A DNA stretch of 64,000 bases from G965232465 sp965232465 (GTDB lineage: Bacteria > Pseudomonadota > Alphaproteobacteria > JAQWUY01): contig OZ246977.1 of the NCBI GenBank assembly GCA_965232465.1, positions 1 to 64,000 on the forward strand, read 5' to 3'. The notes below the pieces were generated by a model that saw only the letters and a list, made by a program, of their open reading frames with translations, was not told the DNA's origin and ran no database searches. The position numbers were made by a program, and so were the translations under genes. Shown here piece by piece: positions 54,799 through 63,400 of this stretch; the stretch's first letter is position 1; every line of letters starts with the position of its first letter.

Positions 54799-56178
54799 GT
54801 GTTTGTTGTAGAATCGGAAGCTGTTTGTGCTGACACTATTTATGCACTTGCCTCCGCTGTGGGGCGGGCGGGGGTTGCGGTGGTGCGTATATCCGGGGCA
54901 CGGGCAATTCCCGTTGTCGATAGGTTAGTGGTGAGTAAAACTGTGGGCGATTTTTCCCCCCGTACCCTGCATATGGTGCATTTGGTACATCCTGAAACCT
55001 CTGCCGATATTGATTATGCTATGGCGGTGGTATTTCCCGCCCCCCATTCTTTTACTGGCGAAGATGTGGTCGAATTGCACTGTCATGGGTCACGGGCGGT
55101 TTTGGATGCCCTGTTTACAGCCCTCGATTCCGCTGGGGTCAGATTGGCACAACCGGGGGAATTTTCAAAACGGGCGTTTGCCAATGGTAAAATGGATTTA
55201 ACCGAAGCGGAAGGCTTGGTCGACTTAATTAACGCCGAAACGGCAATGCAAATGCAACAAGCCCAATATCAATCCCGGGGGGGGATGCGTAAAACATATA
55301 CCCAATGGGCCGATACCCTGTTGTCCATATTGGCCCATTATGAGGCGTATATTGATTTTCCCGACGAAGATTTACCCCCCCATGTACAGCAAAATGCTTT
55401 TGATAAAATCCATGCGATTATTGCCCATATGCAGCTGCATGTACAATCGGGCAATATTAGCGAACGCATCCGCAATGGGATTCAGGTGGCGGTTATCGGT
55501 GCCCCAAATGCAGGCAAATCGTCGCTTGTAAATATGCTGGCACATCGGGATGTGGCAATTGTATCGGACACCGCCGGCACCACCCGGGATGTGATTGAGG
55601 TGGCATTGGACATGGGCGGATATGCGGTGCGTATGTTTGACACCGCCGGTATCCACCGCACCACGGATACTATCGAAAGCGAAGGAATTAAGCGGGCGTT
55701 GTATTGTGCATCTGATGCGGATATTTTGGTCGTGGTGGCGGACGGATCAGAATCACAGGTAACCGATGCTTATGTGGAAAATATGGTGTCGGGCATTCAC
55801 AATCCCCATGCCACGGTGATTGGTATTGCCAACAAATCGGATAAACCTACTTTTAAAGCCCCCCAACATGCCGTTCAACATATATTTTCCGTGTCGTTAC
55901 ATACACAACAGGGCGTCGATGGGTTTATGACCCATTTACAAGCGGTGATTGCCCGGCAATTTTCCGTGCCCTCTGAACCGATTATCACCCGCCATCGCCA
56001 TCGGGTGGCATTGGTGCAATGTGTGCACCATTTAACCCAAGCAACGACTGCCCCCGTTCCCGAATTAATCGCCGAAGACATACGATTGGCCGTACGGGCA
56101 TTGGGCAATATTACCGGACAAGTGGATATTGAACAGATCCTTGATATTGTATTTTCTGATTTTTGTATTGGCAAATAA
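54799..56178 (+). CDS. mnmE: tRNA modification GTPase MnmE
   Basis: MnmE with MnmG places the carboxymethylaminomethyl group on U34 of certain tRNAs. It has the formyl-THF-binding N-terminal domain (IYALASAVGRAGVAVVRISG), a G domain with G1 GAPNAGKS (234-241), G3 DTAG, G4 NKSD, and the C-terminal FCIGK with the conserved Cys. 459 residues. It starts with GTG at 54799, preceded by a GGGGGTGAGG stretch. The mnmG partner is not in the window; in many relatives mnmE follows rho directly. Confidence 0.96.
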   Translation: MFVVESEAVCADTIYALASAVGRAGVAVVRISGARAIPVVDRLVVSKTVGDFSPRTLHMVHLVHPETSADIDYAMAVVFPAPHSFTGEDVVELHCHGSRAVLDALFTALDSAGVRLAQPGEFSKRAFANGKMDLTEAEGLVDLINAETAMQMQQAQYQSRGGMRKTYTQWADTLLSILAHYEAYIDFPDEDLPPHVQQNAFDKIHAIIAHMQLHVQSGNISERIRNGIQVAVIGAPNAGKSSLVNMLAHRDVAIVSDTAGTTRDVIEVALDMGGYAVRMFDTAGIHRTTDTIESEGIKRALYCASDADILVVVADGSESQVTDAYVENMVSGIHNPHATVIGIANKSDKPTFKAPQHAVQHIFSVSLHTQQGVDGFMTHLQAVIARQFSVPSEPIITRHRHRVALVQCVHHLTQATTAPVPELIAEDIRLAVRALGNITGQVDIEQILDIVFSDFCIGK

Positions 56179-56188
56179 ATTGACTATA
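56179..56188. repeat. Solitary 10-bp match to the MITE-like element end
   Basis: ATTGACTATA starts on the base after the mnmE stop codon and is identical to the right end of copies 1 and 2. No internal element sequence follows, so it may be a relic of excision or chance. It marks the left edge of a scarred region. Confidence 0.35.
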
Positions 56189-56223
56189 TCACAGGTCTAT
56201 CAGAAAGTTTTTATAAGTGGATT

Positions 56224-56550
56224 TTATGTGATACCAATCCATGTTTCTGGTTGAATGATATTCATGATGTGCGTGTATAAATCCATTTTTGGGTCATCTG
56301 TTTCTAATGACACAATTAATGAGTATCTTTCTTTTTGGGAGCAGTCTTTTCTTAATTTCCGCCAACCATTCCTTGGAAATATTGCTATTTGGTTCATTTC
56401 TGCCAGTTCAGAGGCAGAAATAGTACACATATCCCTGTGTATAGCCCCTTTTGTCCGCCCACGGGTACCTATTTCCCAGTTTATAGAAGGTGCAGGATTT
56501 TTAGAATTAGGATTATTAGACACTCTTTCAAAAAAATTGTCAATATTTTC
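56224..56550 (-). pseudogene. C-terminal fragment of a subtilase (S8) of the AAA+/subtilase pair type
   Basis: On the minus strand the frame ending at 56224 reads SINWEIGTRGRTKGAIHRDM, then ASELAEMNQIAIFPRNGWRK, then RYSLIVSLETDDPKMDLYTH. This matches, from memory, the C-terminal domain of the S8 peptidases that travel with an AAA+ ATPase (pattern HSD-W, AVYPV-GWW, RYSLIVSIETP, DIYTPI). The protease domain with its Asp-His-Ser triad is absent. The fragment joins abruptly to an inverted copy of the deacetylase gene end at 56551. It is in the expected order relative to the ATPase fragment at 56690-56780. Confidence 0.55.
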
Positions 56551-56700
56551 TAATGGGACGGCAAAAATGCAAACGCATATCGAATACCCAACGGTTACAC
56601 TCACCTTCGACACACCCTCTACGGTGGGCAGGCACCGGATAAATTGCACCGCACCCCACCCAGACAACAGGGGCTATCGATGGCTCGGCATGCAACTTGT
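56551..56700 (+). repeat. Inverted copy of the deacetylase 3' end (copy A)
   Basis: 150 bp match, in reverse orientation, positions 57029-57178 at the 3' end of the deacetylase gene. By eye there are about eight mismatches. Read on the plus strand it encodes GTAKMQTHIEYPTVTLTFD and RHRINCTAPHPDNRGYRWLG, the same C-terminal tail. It splits the AAA+/subtilase remnant. Confidence 0.92.
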
Positions 56701-56780
56701 AAGGCAACAGAGATAAATCTGTCCTCATCATGATTTGCATAACTATCAATCAATGCTTGAATATGCGATGCTTTTGTCAC
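56690..56780 (-). pseudogene. N-terminal fragment of an AAA+ ATPase
   Basis: A GTG at 56780, with AAAGG about 10 nt upstream, opens a frame reading VTKASHIQALIDSYANHDED and then RFISVALQVACRA before running into the inverted deacetylase copy and stopping at about 56619. The start of AAA+ ATPases paired with subtilases has just this pattern (IKALI-SHA-GDDERF-S-ALQVAARAA). The Walker motifs and the rest of the gene are gone. The junction coincides with bases shared by both sequences (GTTGCATGCCGAGCC on the minus strand). Confidence 0.55.
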
Positions 56781-57015
56781 TGTCTAATTGCCTTTATATT
56801 CATAACATTACAGCTGGTATACTTTGTCGTTTCAGTTTTTTTTATGGTAAAATAATATTGAGGGGGTGCCAAGTGGGATTTTGTCAATATTAAGATTATT
56901 CTTATCTACCAATTTTATTTCAGTCAATATATTATCAGGCTCTAGAGCCCTGTTTTTTTATTGTGCTTTGAAGCATCTGTACAAGCCTTTTAATATGTTA
57001 AAAATGTGTTTATAC

Positions 57016-58041
57016 TTATTCATCAACCACAAACTGCATGCCGAGCCATCGGTAGCCCCTGTTGTCTGGGTGGGGGGCGGTGCAATTTATCCGGTGCCTG
57101 CCCACTGTAAAGGGTGTGTCGAAGGTGAGTGTAACCGTTGGGTATTCGATGTGTGTTTGCATTTTTGCCGTCCCATTATAAAAACATCCCATATTGTGTA
57201 ACGATGCTATGTTGTTAGCCACAGTAAATTGTATTTTGGGTGGGTTTATAGTGTCGATTTGGGGGTTGGTGGGGGTAAAAGATGTTATGGGAAATGCCCG
57301 GGCATTTAACACTTGTTGTATCCGTTGCGGTGTAGCGTAGCGTTCGTTTAGGGAAAAACGGGGGATATAAAACATATCACTGGTGGCATTAAATACCCCC
57401 GAGTGTTGGGAAAATCCCGCCGTAAAGCCCATATTTTTTACTGTGTTTATAATATCCGTATTTGCCTCCCCATACGGATAGGCAAACAAGGTGGGGCGGA
57501 TGCCCGTATGTTTTTCGATAAGCTGGATATTTTTTTGTATCTCTTCGATATTTTGTGCTATTGATAATTGGGTCATATGTGGGTGGGAATGGGTGTGGGC
57601 TTGAAAATCTGCCCCATTTTGTGCCATTTCCGCCACCTGTTCCCAGGATAAGAAATTGCCAAACCCCATTTCCCGGCTGGATAAAAACACCGTAAACGGA
57701 AAATTGGCGTCCTTAAACAGGGGGTATGCGTAGGTGTAAATCGATTTATATGCATCGTCAATGGTAATGGCAACGGTTTTTGGCGGTAAACGATCCCCGT
57801 TTTGGATGGCGGACACCACCTGTTGTAAGGGGCGTACGGTAAAGCCATTATCTTGGATATAGGCAATAAAATTACGCACTTGTTCAAGGGTTACATTGGT
57901 GCTGGGGTGGGTATCTTGCCCAAATCGATGGAACATGACAATAACCGCTTCTGATGTGGGGGGGGTATCGGCTCTGGCGGGGGATAGTATTGGCAATGCC
58001 CCACTGATTATAAACATACACATATATAAAAAATGTTTCAT
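57016..58041 (-). CDS. Secreted polysaccharide deacetylase (NodB family)
   Basis: This 341-residue protein has a signal peptide (FLYMCMFIISGALPILSPARA) and a NodB-homology domain: AVIVMFHRFG, VAITIDDAYKS (the TFDD-type metal motif), ADFQAHTHSHPHM (H-x3-H metal ligands) and LFAYPYGEAN. It should remove N- or O-acetyl groups from peptidoglycan or surface glycan in the periplasm. The C-terminal about 55 residues (RHRINCTAPHPDNRGYRWLG) form a tail seen in alphaproteobacterial homologues, and this part is duplicated in reverse at 56551-56700. It lies 5 bp after the membrane protein gene. Confidence 0.9.
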   Translation of the reverse strand: MKHFLYMCMFIISGALPILSPARADTPPTSEAVIVMFHRFGQDTHPSTNVTLEQVRNFIAYIQDNGFTVRPLQQVVSAIQNGDRLPPKTVAITIDDAYKSIYTYAYPLFKDANFPFTVFLSSREMGFGNFLSWEQVAEMAQNGADFQAHTHSHPHMTQLSIAQNIEEIQKNIQLIEKHTGIRPTLFAYPYGEANTDIINTVKNMGFTAGFSQHSGVFNATSDMFYIPRFSLNERYATPQRIQQVLNARAFPITSFTPTNPQIDTINPPKIQFTVANNIASLHNMGCFYNGTAKMQTHIEYPTVTLTFDTPFTVGRHRINCTAPHPDNRGYRWLGMQFVVDE

Positions 58042-58046
58042 GTGAA

Positions 58047-58847
58047 CTATGCCCTATGGTGTGGATGGGGTTTGGTTTTTGGGTGCAGTGCCATATATAA
58101 AAATAAAAAACTGTGGGTAAGGGCAAGGGTCATGGCGTATGACAACAGGGTTGTAATAAAATCGCCCACAATATCCGCCCACAGCATATCGACGGCAAAA
58201 AATGCGGTGCCCAATAGGATAATGACACCCCCCCATATTATGCTAAACAATATATTATATATCATTAATACCACAAATGTAACGGTATAATTTTGGGTGT
58301 AGTGCCATATGGTTTGTATCTGTGCATCCTGTCCCAATGCGGCGGCAATGGGCATACATTGCAATCGTAATATAAATGCCATTGCAATTAAAAATACTAC
58401 TGCGGTTATCCAGTATGGTATGGACAAAAAAGCACCGATCAAGAACAGTATGATCCCGATACCAAACGCTATGGCAAATACTTTTAAACTGGCATATAAA
58501 TAGGCGGTTTTATATGTATTCCATGTAACAGACATATAAATATGGGGGCGAATGGGGCTGTCTGGGGTGTTGATTTTGGCATGGGCATATTGTATATAGG
58601 GGACGGCAAACATAATGCCTAGTATAAAACCCACCACAAGTGCTATTGCCACATCCCATGACAGCCAAGCGGAAATCCCCATATCCTGCCCCCCATTGAG
58701 GGTGTCCAGTGGGGGCGTACCAAAGTCGAACACCGTAAAAGTCGTGTTAATTACCGCTGCGACCAGACACAACCGCACAATATTTTCAAAGTTTTTAAGG
58801 GCAAAAACATGGGCATCGATAACATATTTAAAAGGGGTGATATTCAT
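58047..58847 (-). CDS. Polytopic membrane protein of unknown function
   Basis: This 266-residue protein has about five or six membrane helices: VRLCLVAAVINTTFTVF, IALVVGFILGIMFAVPY, VFAIAFGIGIILFLIGAFL, AVVFLIAMAFILRL, FVVLMIYNILFSIIWGGV and LSYAMTLALTHSFLFLY. I recognise no defined family; it resembles the general DUF/"glycerophosphoryl-diester-like" helical membrane proteins only in layout. The ATG at 58847 has a perfect AGGAGG 9 nt upstream and is preferred over the open frame to 58907. It is co-directional with the deacetylase (5-bp gap), likely one operon. Confidence 0.7.
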   Translation of the reverse strand: MNITPFKYVIDAHVFALKNFENIVRLCLVAAVINTTFTVFDFGTPPLDTLNGGQDMGISAWLSWDVAIALVVGFILGIMFAVPYIQYAHAKINTPDSPIRPHIYMSVTWNTYKTAYLYASLKVFAIAFGIGIILFLIGAFLSIPYWITAVVFLIAMAFILRLQCMPIAAALGQDAQIQTIWHYTQNYTVTFVVLMIYNILFSIIWGGVIILLGTAFFAVDMLWADIVGDFITTLLSYAMTLALTHSFLFLYMALHPKTKPHPHHRA

Positions 58848-58952
58848 AAAAATTTTCCTCCTGATATTGAATCCGCATATCATAGCAGTTTTTGCCCTGA
58901 TTTGCATGTATTTTTTTATATATCCAAAAATATTTGAAAATATCCTTAGAAA

Positions 58953-59032
58953 TTTTGTGTAAAGTTTGGCTTACACAAAGGGTTTTGTGTCAAGTTTACT
59001 TTACACAAAGGGTTTTGTGTCAAGTTGGGTTG
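58953..59032. repeat. 30-bp direct repeat with palindromic core, about 2.7 copies
   Basis: Units begin at 58953, 58983 and 59013 with TTTTGTGT(C/A)AAGTTT and end with TTACACAAAGGG. ACACAA / TTGTGT arms give each unit dyad symmetry. The array covers the 3' end of the second Fic gene, including its stop codon, and lies upstream of the membrane protein/deacetylase operon. It could be an operator array or simply slippage. Confidence 0.8.
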
Positions 59033-60153
59033 TCATAATAACCATAGGTTTTGTCTATTATGTCTATAATTTTTGGCATGATGTATAGGGCGGGGGTTCT
59101 GCCTGTGCCGTCACGAACAGATTTTATCAATCCTGCATCCACCAACTTTCCCAGTACTGTATTGGCGGTGCTTCTGGTATCTATTTTTGTTTCTTTTATA
59201 AATGTGGTGGCATTTATAATGGGACGGTTAAAAAATGCGTCTAGTGCGGGCTGTGAAAATTTGGATTGTGTTGTTTTTAAAAATGCAACTTTCATATGGT
59301 TATACAATTTAATAATTTCCACAGACCGCTTATTATTCCATTTGGCTTGTTCGGCTATACCCTGTAAAAAGAATGTACACCACCCCTGCCAATCGTCATT
59401 TTCGGTGATGGCAAGCAAGCGGTCCCTGTAATGTTGATCGTTCTTTTCCAAAAATTCACTCATATAAAACGCTGGCGATTGAATAAAACCTGCTTTATAC
59501 AAGAACAAGGGTATTAACATACGCCCTAATCGCCCGTTACCATCATTAAACGGATGTAAAATTTCAAACTGAGCATGTATAATCGCCAGCTTCACAAGGT
59601 CGTTGATAAAGGTTGTGGCAATAAATTTTTCAAAATTATCCAAGCCTGACACAAGATTTTCTGGGGATGGTGGAATAAATCGGGCGTCTTTTATATAAGG
59701 GCTGGCAAGGGTACCAATCCAATTTTGATCTGTGCGGATTTGCCCCGGACTTCTATCGCCCCCCCGCACATCTGTCATTAAAATAGCGTGTAATTCCTTG
59801 ATTAGGGAAATACTGATGTCCCGATCTTGAATCGAGCGTTTGGCATGCACCAGAGCGGAACGATAATTGACAATTTCTTTCAGGTCATTTTCACGATGCC
59901 TTTCGGCTTTTTGGGATTCATCATACTGTAAGACTTCTGTTAAGGATGCAATAGTTCCCTCAATACGGGATGACAAAATGGCCTCGTTATTGGTCAAAGG
60001 TGACAACAATATTTGTGGATTAACAATAGTAGACAAAGTCCCATCATACCGCCCCAATTCCAAGGTAGCCTCAGTAATCAGCGGCACCATAATGGAAACA
60101 TCAATGGTATCGACAGGAAATGTAACAAAAGGTATATGCGGTTTTTGGGTCAT
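59020..60153 (-). CDS. Fic family protein (class II), second copy
   Basis: This Fic protein of about 377 residues has the intact motif HPFNDGNGR (about 200-208) and an N-terminal inhibitory motif SSRIEG (about 61-66), so it is self-inhibited like the first Fic protein but only distantly related to it. The N-terminal FVTFPVDTIDVSIMVPLITE and the C-terminal winged helix (STANTVLGKLVDAGLIKS ... GRTPALYIM) are typical of the large "Fic/DOC with N-terminal DUF4172-like domain" group. The frame is open to 60195; the ATG at 60153 is preferred by similarity though no ribosome site is evident. Its stop codon lies inside the 30-bp repeat array. Confidence 0.86.
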   Translation of the reverse strand: MTQKPHIPFVTFPVDTIDVSIMVPLITEATLELGRYDGTLSTIVNPQILLSPLTNNEAILSSRIEGTIASLTEVLQYDESQKAERHRENDLKEIVNYRSALVHAKRSIQDRDISISLIKELHAILMTDVRGGDRSPGQIRTDQNWIGTLASPYIKDARFIPPSPENLVSGLDNFEKFIATTFINDLVKLAIIHAQFEILHPFNDGNGRLGRMLIPLFLYKAGFIQSPAFYMSEFLEKNDQHYRDRLLAITENDDWQGWCTFFLQGIAEQAKWNNKRSVEIIKLYNHMKVAFLKTTQSKFSQPALDAFFNRPIINATTFIKETKIDTRSTANTVLGKLVDAGLIKSVRDGTGRTPALYIMPKIIDIIDKTYGYYDNPT

Positions 60154-60196
60154 AATTATACATGTCAATATATAACATCTGACAGAATAAGACAAG

Positions 60197-60306
60197 AAAG
60201 CATTTTAAGCAATGGTCTTTTGACCGCTTTAATTTTGTACGAAGGCGAAGCCCACGGTTTTAAAAACCCCAAAGTCAAAGCCCATGCGTTACAAGCAGAA
60301 TTGTAA
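60197..60306 (+). pseudogene. C-terminal fragment of an S9 (prolyl oligopeptidase) peptidase
   Basis: The frame ending at TAA 60304-60306 reads SILSNGLLTALILYEGEAHG and then FKNPKVKAHALQAEL. This matches the end of S9 peptidases, where a hydrophobic strand leads to (F/Y)EGEGHGF with the catalytic His. The catalytic Ser region and everything upstream are missing, and the fragment runs into the start of the Fic gene on the opposite strand. Confidence 0.55.
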
Positions 60307-60473
60307 TTTTACCAATATATATTTAATGGTACCCTGCCAGAATACGCAATAAACGCTGTAACTACTATGCAGTTTGAATAAGGTTTTTCGCATACAAATA
60401 TGTGAAAACATATCTTATACCCACCATTTTTTTATGGTATACTTGGCATAGTTTTATAAAAAGGAAAAATACT
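60307..60473. other. Intergenic region before the type IIG enzyme
   Basis: No gene seen. TATACT at about 60438-60443 could be a -10 element, with a poor -35; AAAAGGAAAAA precedes the ATG at 60474. Confidence 0.35.
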
Positions 60474-63400
60474 ATGCTGGATTCATTACGAAATTTATTG
60501 GTAATTTATAACAAAGGGTATATTGCAGAACGCCCTACAAGGTCGGATTTTGAGAATTTTTTATCAAATCTTGTGCAGTACCAAAATGAAATAAAAATTG
60601 CTTATACACAAGGGGAAAGCGAAGAACATATTAAGGGTATTTTCAAAACATTCTTGGACAAATGCCTGTGTCTGGAAACCCATTCTCATATTACTGTGAA
60701 TACATCAAACAATATAGACTTGGTGATTTGTAAAAATAATATCCCCGAAGTTTTATTCGAATTTAAACGCCCCAAAAACCCTGAAATGATAAACACAGCA
60801 GATATGAACAAAAAGGCGTTACATGAAGCCATTGCCTATTTTTATGATCAGAAAATATCAGGTAACTTAAATATAAAACATATTATTATCACCGATGGTA
60901 TGCAATTTTTCTTTTTTGATGCCCGTAAATTTGGACATAAGAAACTGGAAAAACTATGTACTGATTTTTATAATGGTACATTATTTATTGATACTATGCC
61001 ATCGTTATATGACGCCATTAAATCGTTAATAGACACGAACCCAGACATAGATTTTTATCAGCATTATCACACTTTTGATATATCACATTTTGGGGATTGG
61101 GCAACAGAGCATAATCATTCTATTGATTATGATGACACAGATACTTTTCGTATGATTCAATTATATAAAGTATTTCATGCGGATTTTTTGTTATGGGAAT
61201 ATAACCCCGTTGATTCAAACCAGCTAAACAAAAAGTTTTATAAGGAGTTATTGTATATTTTGGGATTACAGGAAAAAAATATCAAAGGCACCATTACCAT
61301 TACCCCCACAAATCAAGATGGTGGTTTTATGACAGAAGTTTTGTATAAAATAAAATCTGAATCTTCCCTTGCCTCAGATGCTTATATGGATAGTGCTTTT
61401 GGGCTTATTACCACATGGCTTAATCGTATTTTATTCTTAAAATTATTTGAGGGGCAATTGGTGGCATTTAATGATAATGATGTGCATATGAAATTTATGC
61501 AATCGGATAAAATCCCCAATTTCGACACATTAAACACTTTATTTTTTGAAATTCTGGGAACGCCCATTGAACAAAGGCGGGAAAAATACCACCATATGCA
61601 TACCATTCCATATTTAAATAGTGCGTTATTTGAAAGGACAAGTATTGAAGAAAAAACAGGTATTGTAATTTCAAATATTCCTGATAATTCTGAGATGAAA
61701 ATATTAAGCAATTCTGTATTAAGGAACAGAACTGAATACTCTGTAACAAAACCACAAAAAACTTTAAAGTATTTACTGGATTTTCTTGACGCCTATGATT
61801 TTGCTTCTTCATATACCACAGGTGGGGTTAAAGAAGATACCCCTGAAATTATTAATTCTTCTGTGTTGGGGTTAATTTTTGAAAAGTTAAATGGTTATAA
61901 AGATGGATCATATTACACACCAGGACATATTACCGAATATATGGCGGAACAAAGTATCAATCGGGCGGTGGTACAAAAATATAATGATGCCTTTGGGTGG
62001 AATTGTCAAAATATTCTGGAAATAAAAAATCATATGCAGGGCGTTGCGACATTTCCAGAATATCAAAAATACACAAAAATTATTGACTCCTTAACTGTTT
62101 GTGATCCTGCGGTGGGATCGGGACACTTTTTGGTGTCAGTTTTAAATCATATTATTGCCTTAAAATCCTATTTTGGTTTGCTGTGGGATGGCAAGGAAAA
62201 AATACATGATACAGTGTCGGTATTCAATGATATATTGCATATATACTATCAAAATGATAAGCCTTTTGTATACAATCGGTACCAAAGCACCACCCACCAA
62301 TTGCAACAGGTTATTTTTGCAGAAAAGAAACGCATTATTGAAAATAGCTTATTTGCTGTCGATATAAACCCTAATTCAGTTGAGATATGTAAACTAAGGT
62401 TGTGGATTGAATTGTTAAAACATACATATTACTATCCCAATGGCACTATGGAAATCTTACCCAATATCGATATTAATGTAAAATGTGGTAATTCCTTAAT
62501 AAGCAAATTCCCCCCAAAAGTGGGACAATCCATATTGGGTAAAACTCCCACAAAAGACCAAAAACAACAGATTATTATATTTAGAGATTTGGTACACGCA
62601 TATATCAACGCTTATGGCAAACAGGCAAAAGCACAAGTGCAACAGCAACTGGACATGGTAAAAAAGAACATTAAAAACATGATTACTGACCAATTGGATA
62701 CATATAAAATTGCCCCAAAATTTATAAAAGCCATTAAAACCCAAGAAAAGAAAGCCAAACAAGCGAAAACAGTGGATGATATAAAACAGCAATATGAAAA
62801 ATTGGATAACCTGCGTGCCCAATATAGCAAACACCAAAGCGGAGGTATGTTGGGTGAAGTTGCCGAAGACCCTTTATATAAAAATGGTCTTGAATGGATG
62901 CTGGAATTTCCCGAAGTATTAGACGACAACGCTGTGTTTATCGGTTTTGATGTGGTCATTGCTAATCCGCCATACATTTTTGCCCGTAACAGCCTAGACA
63001 AAGGCTTGACTACTGAAATTAAACAATACTATAAATCTAATTTCAAAGTTGCCGAGTATCAATTAAATCTGTATCCATTGTTTATGGAATTGGCGGATAA
63101 TTTATTATGTCTAAAAGGACATTTTGCTTTTATTACACCCAACAATTTTTTAACATTGAATACAGATTCTATCCTTCGTAAACAAATTTTGTCAAAAAGT
63201 CATATTATAATTACAAACTTCCTATCGTCTGTTTTCGAGGATGCTCAGGTGGATACAGCTGTTACAATACATTCAAAATATGGCAATAAAAATATAATTT
63301 CATTATACGAATATCAAGACAAACATATATTGATAGACACCTGCAATACAGATATATTTCTGAATAATCACGAATATATTATCAATTTTGATATGTTGAA

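Noticed and set aside
56255..56716. Plus-strand ORF ending in the deacetylase-like tail
   Set aside because: Its first two thirds are antisense to the subtilase-like fragment and only its end carries the copied deacetylase tail; it looks like a chance joining of frames.
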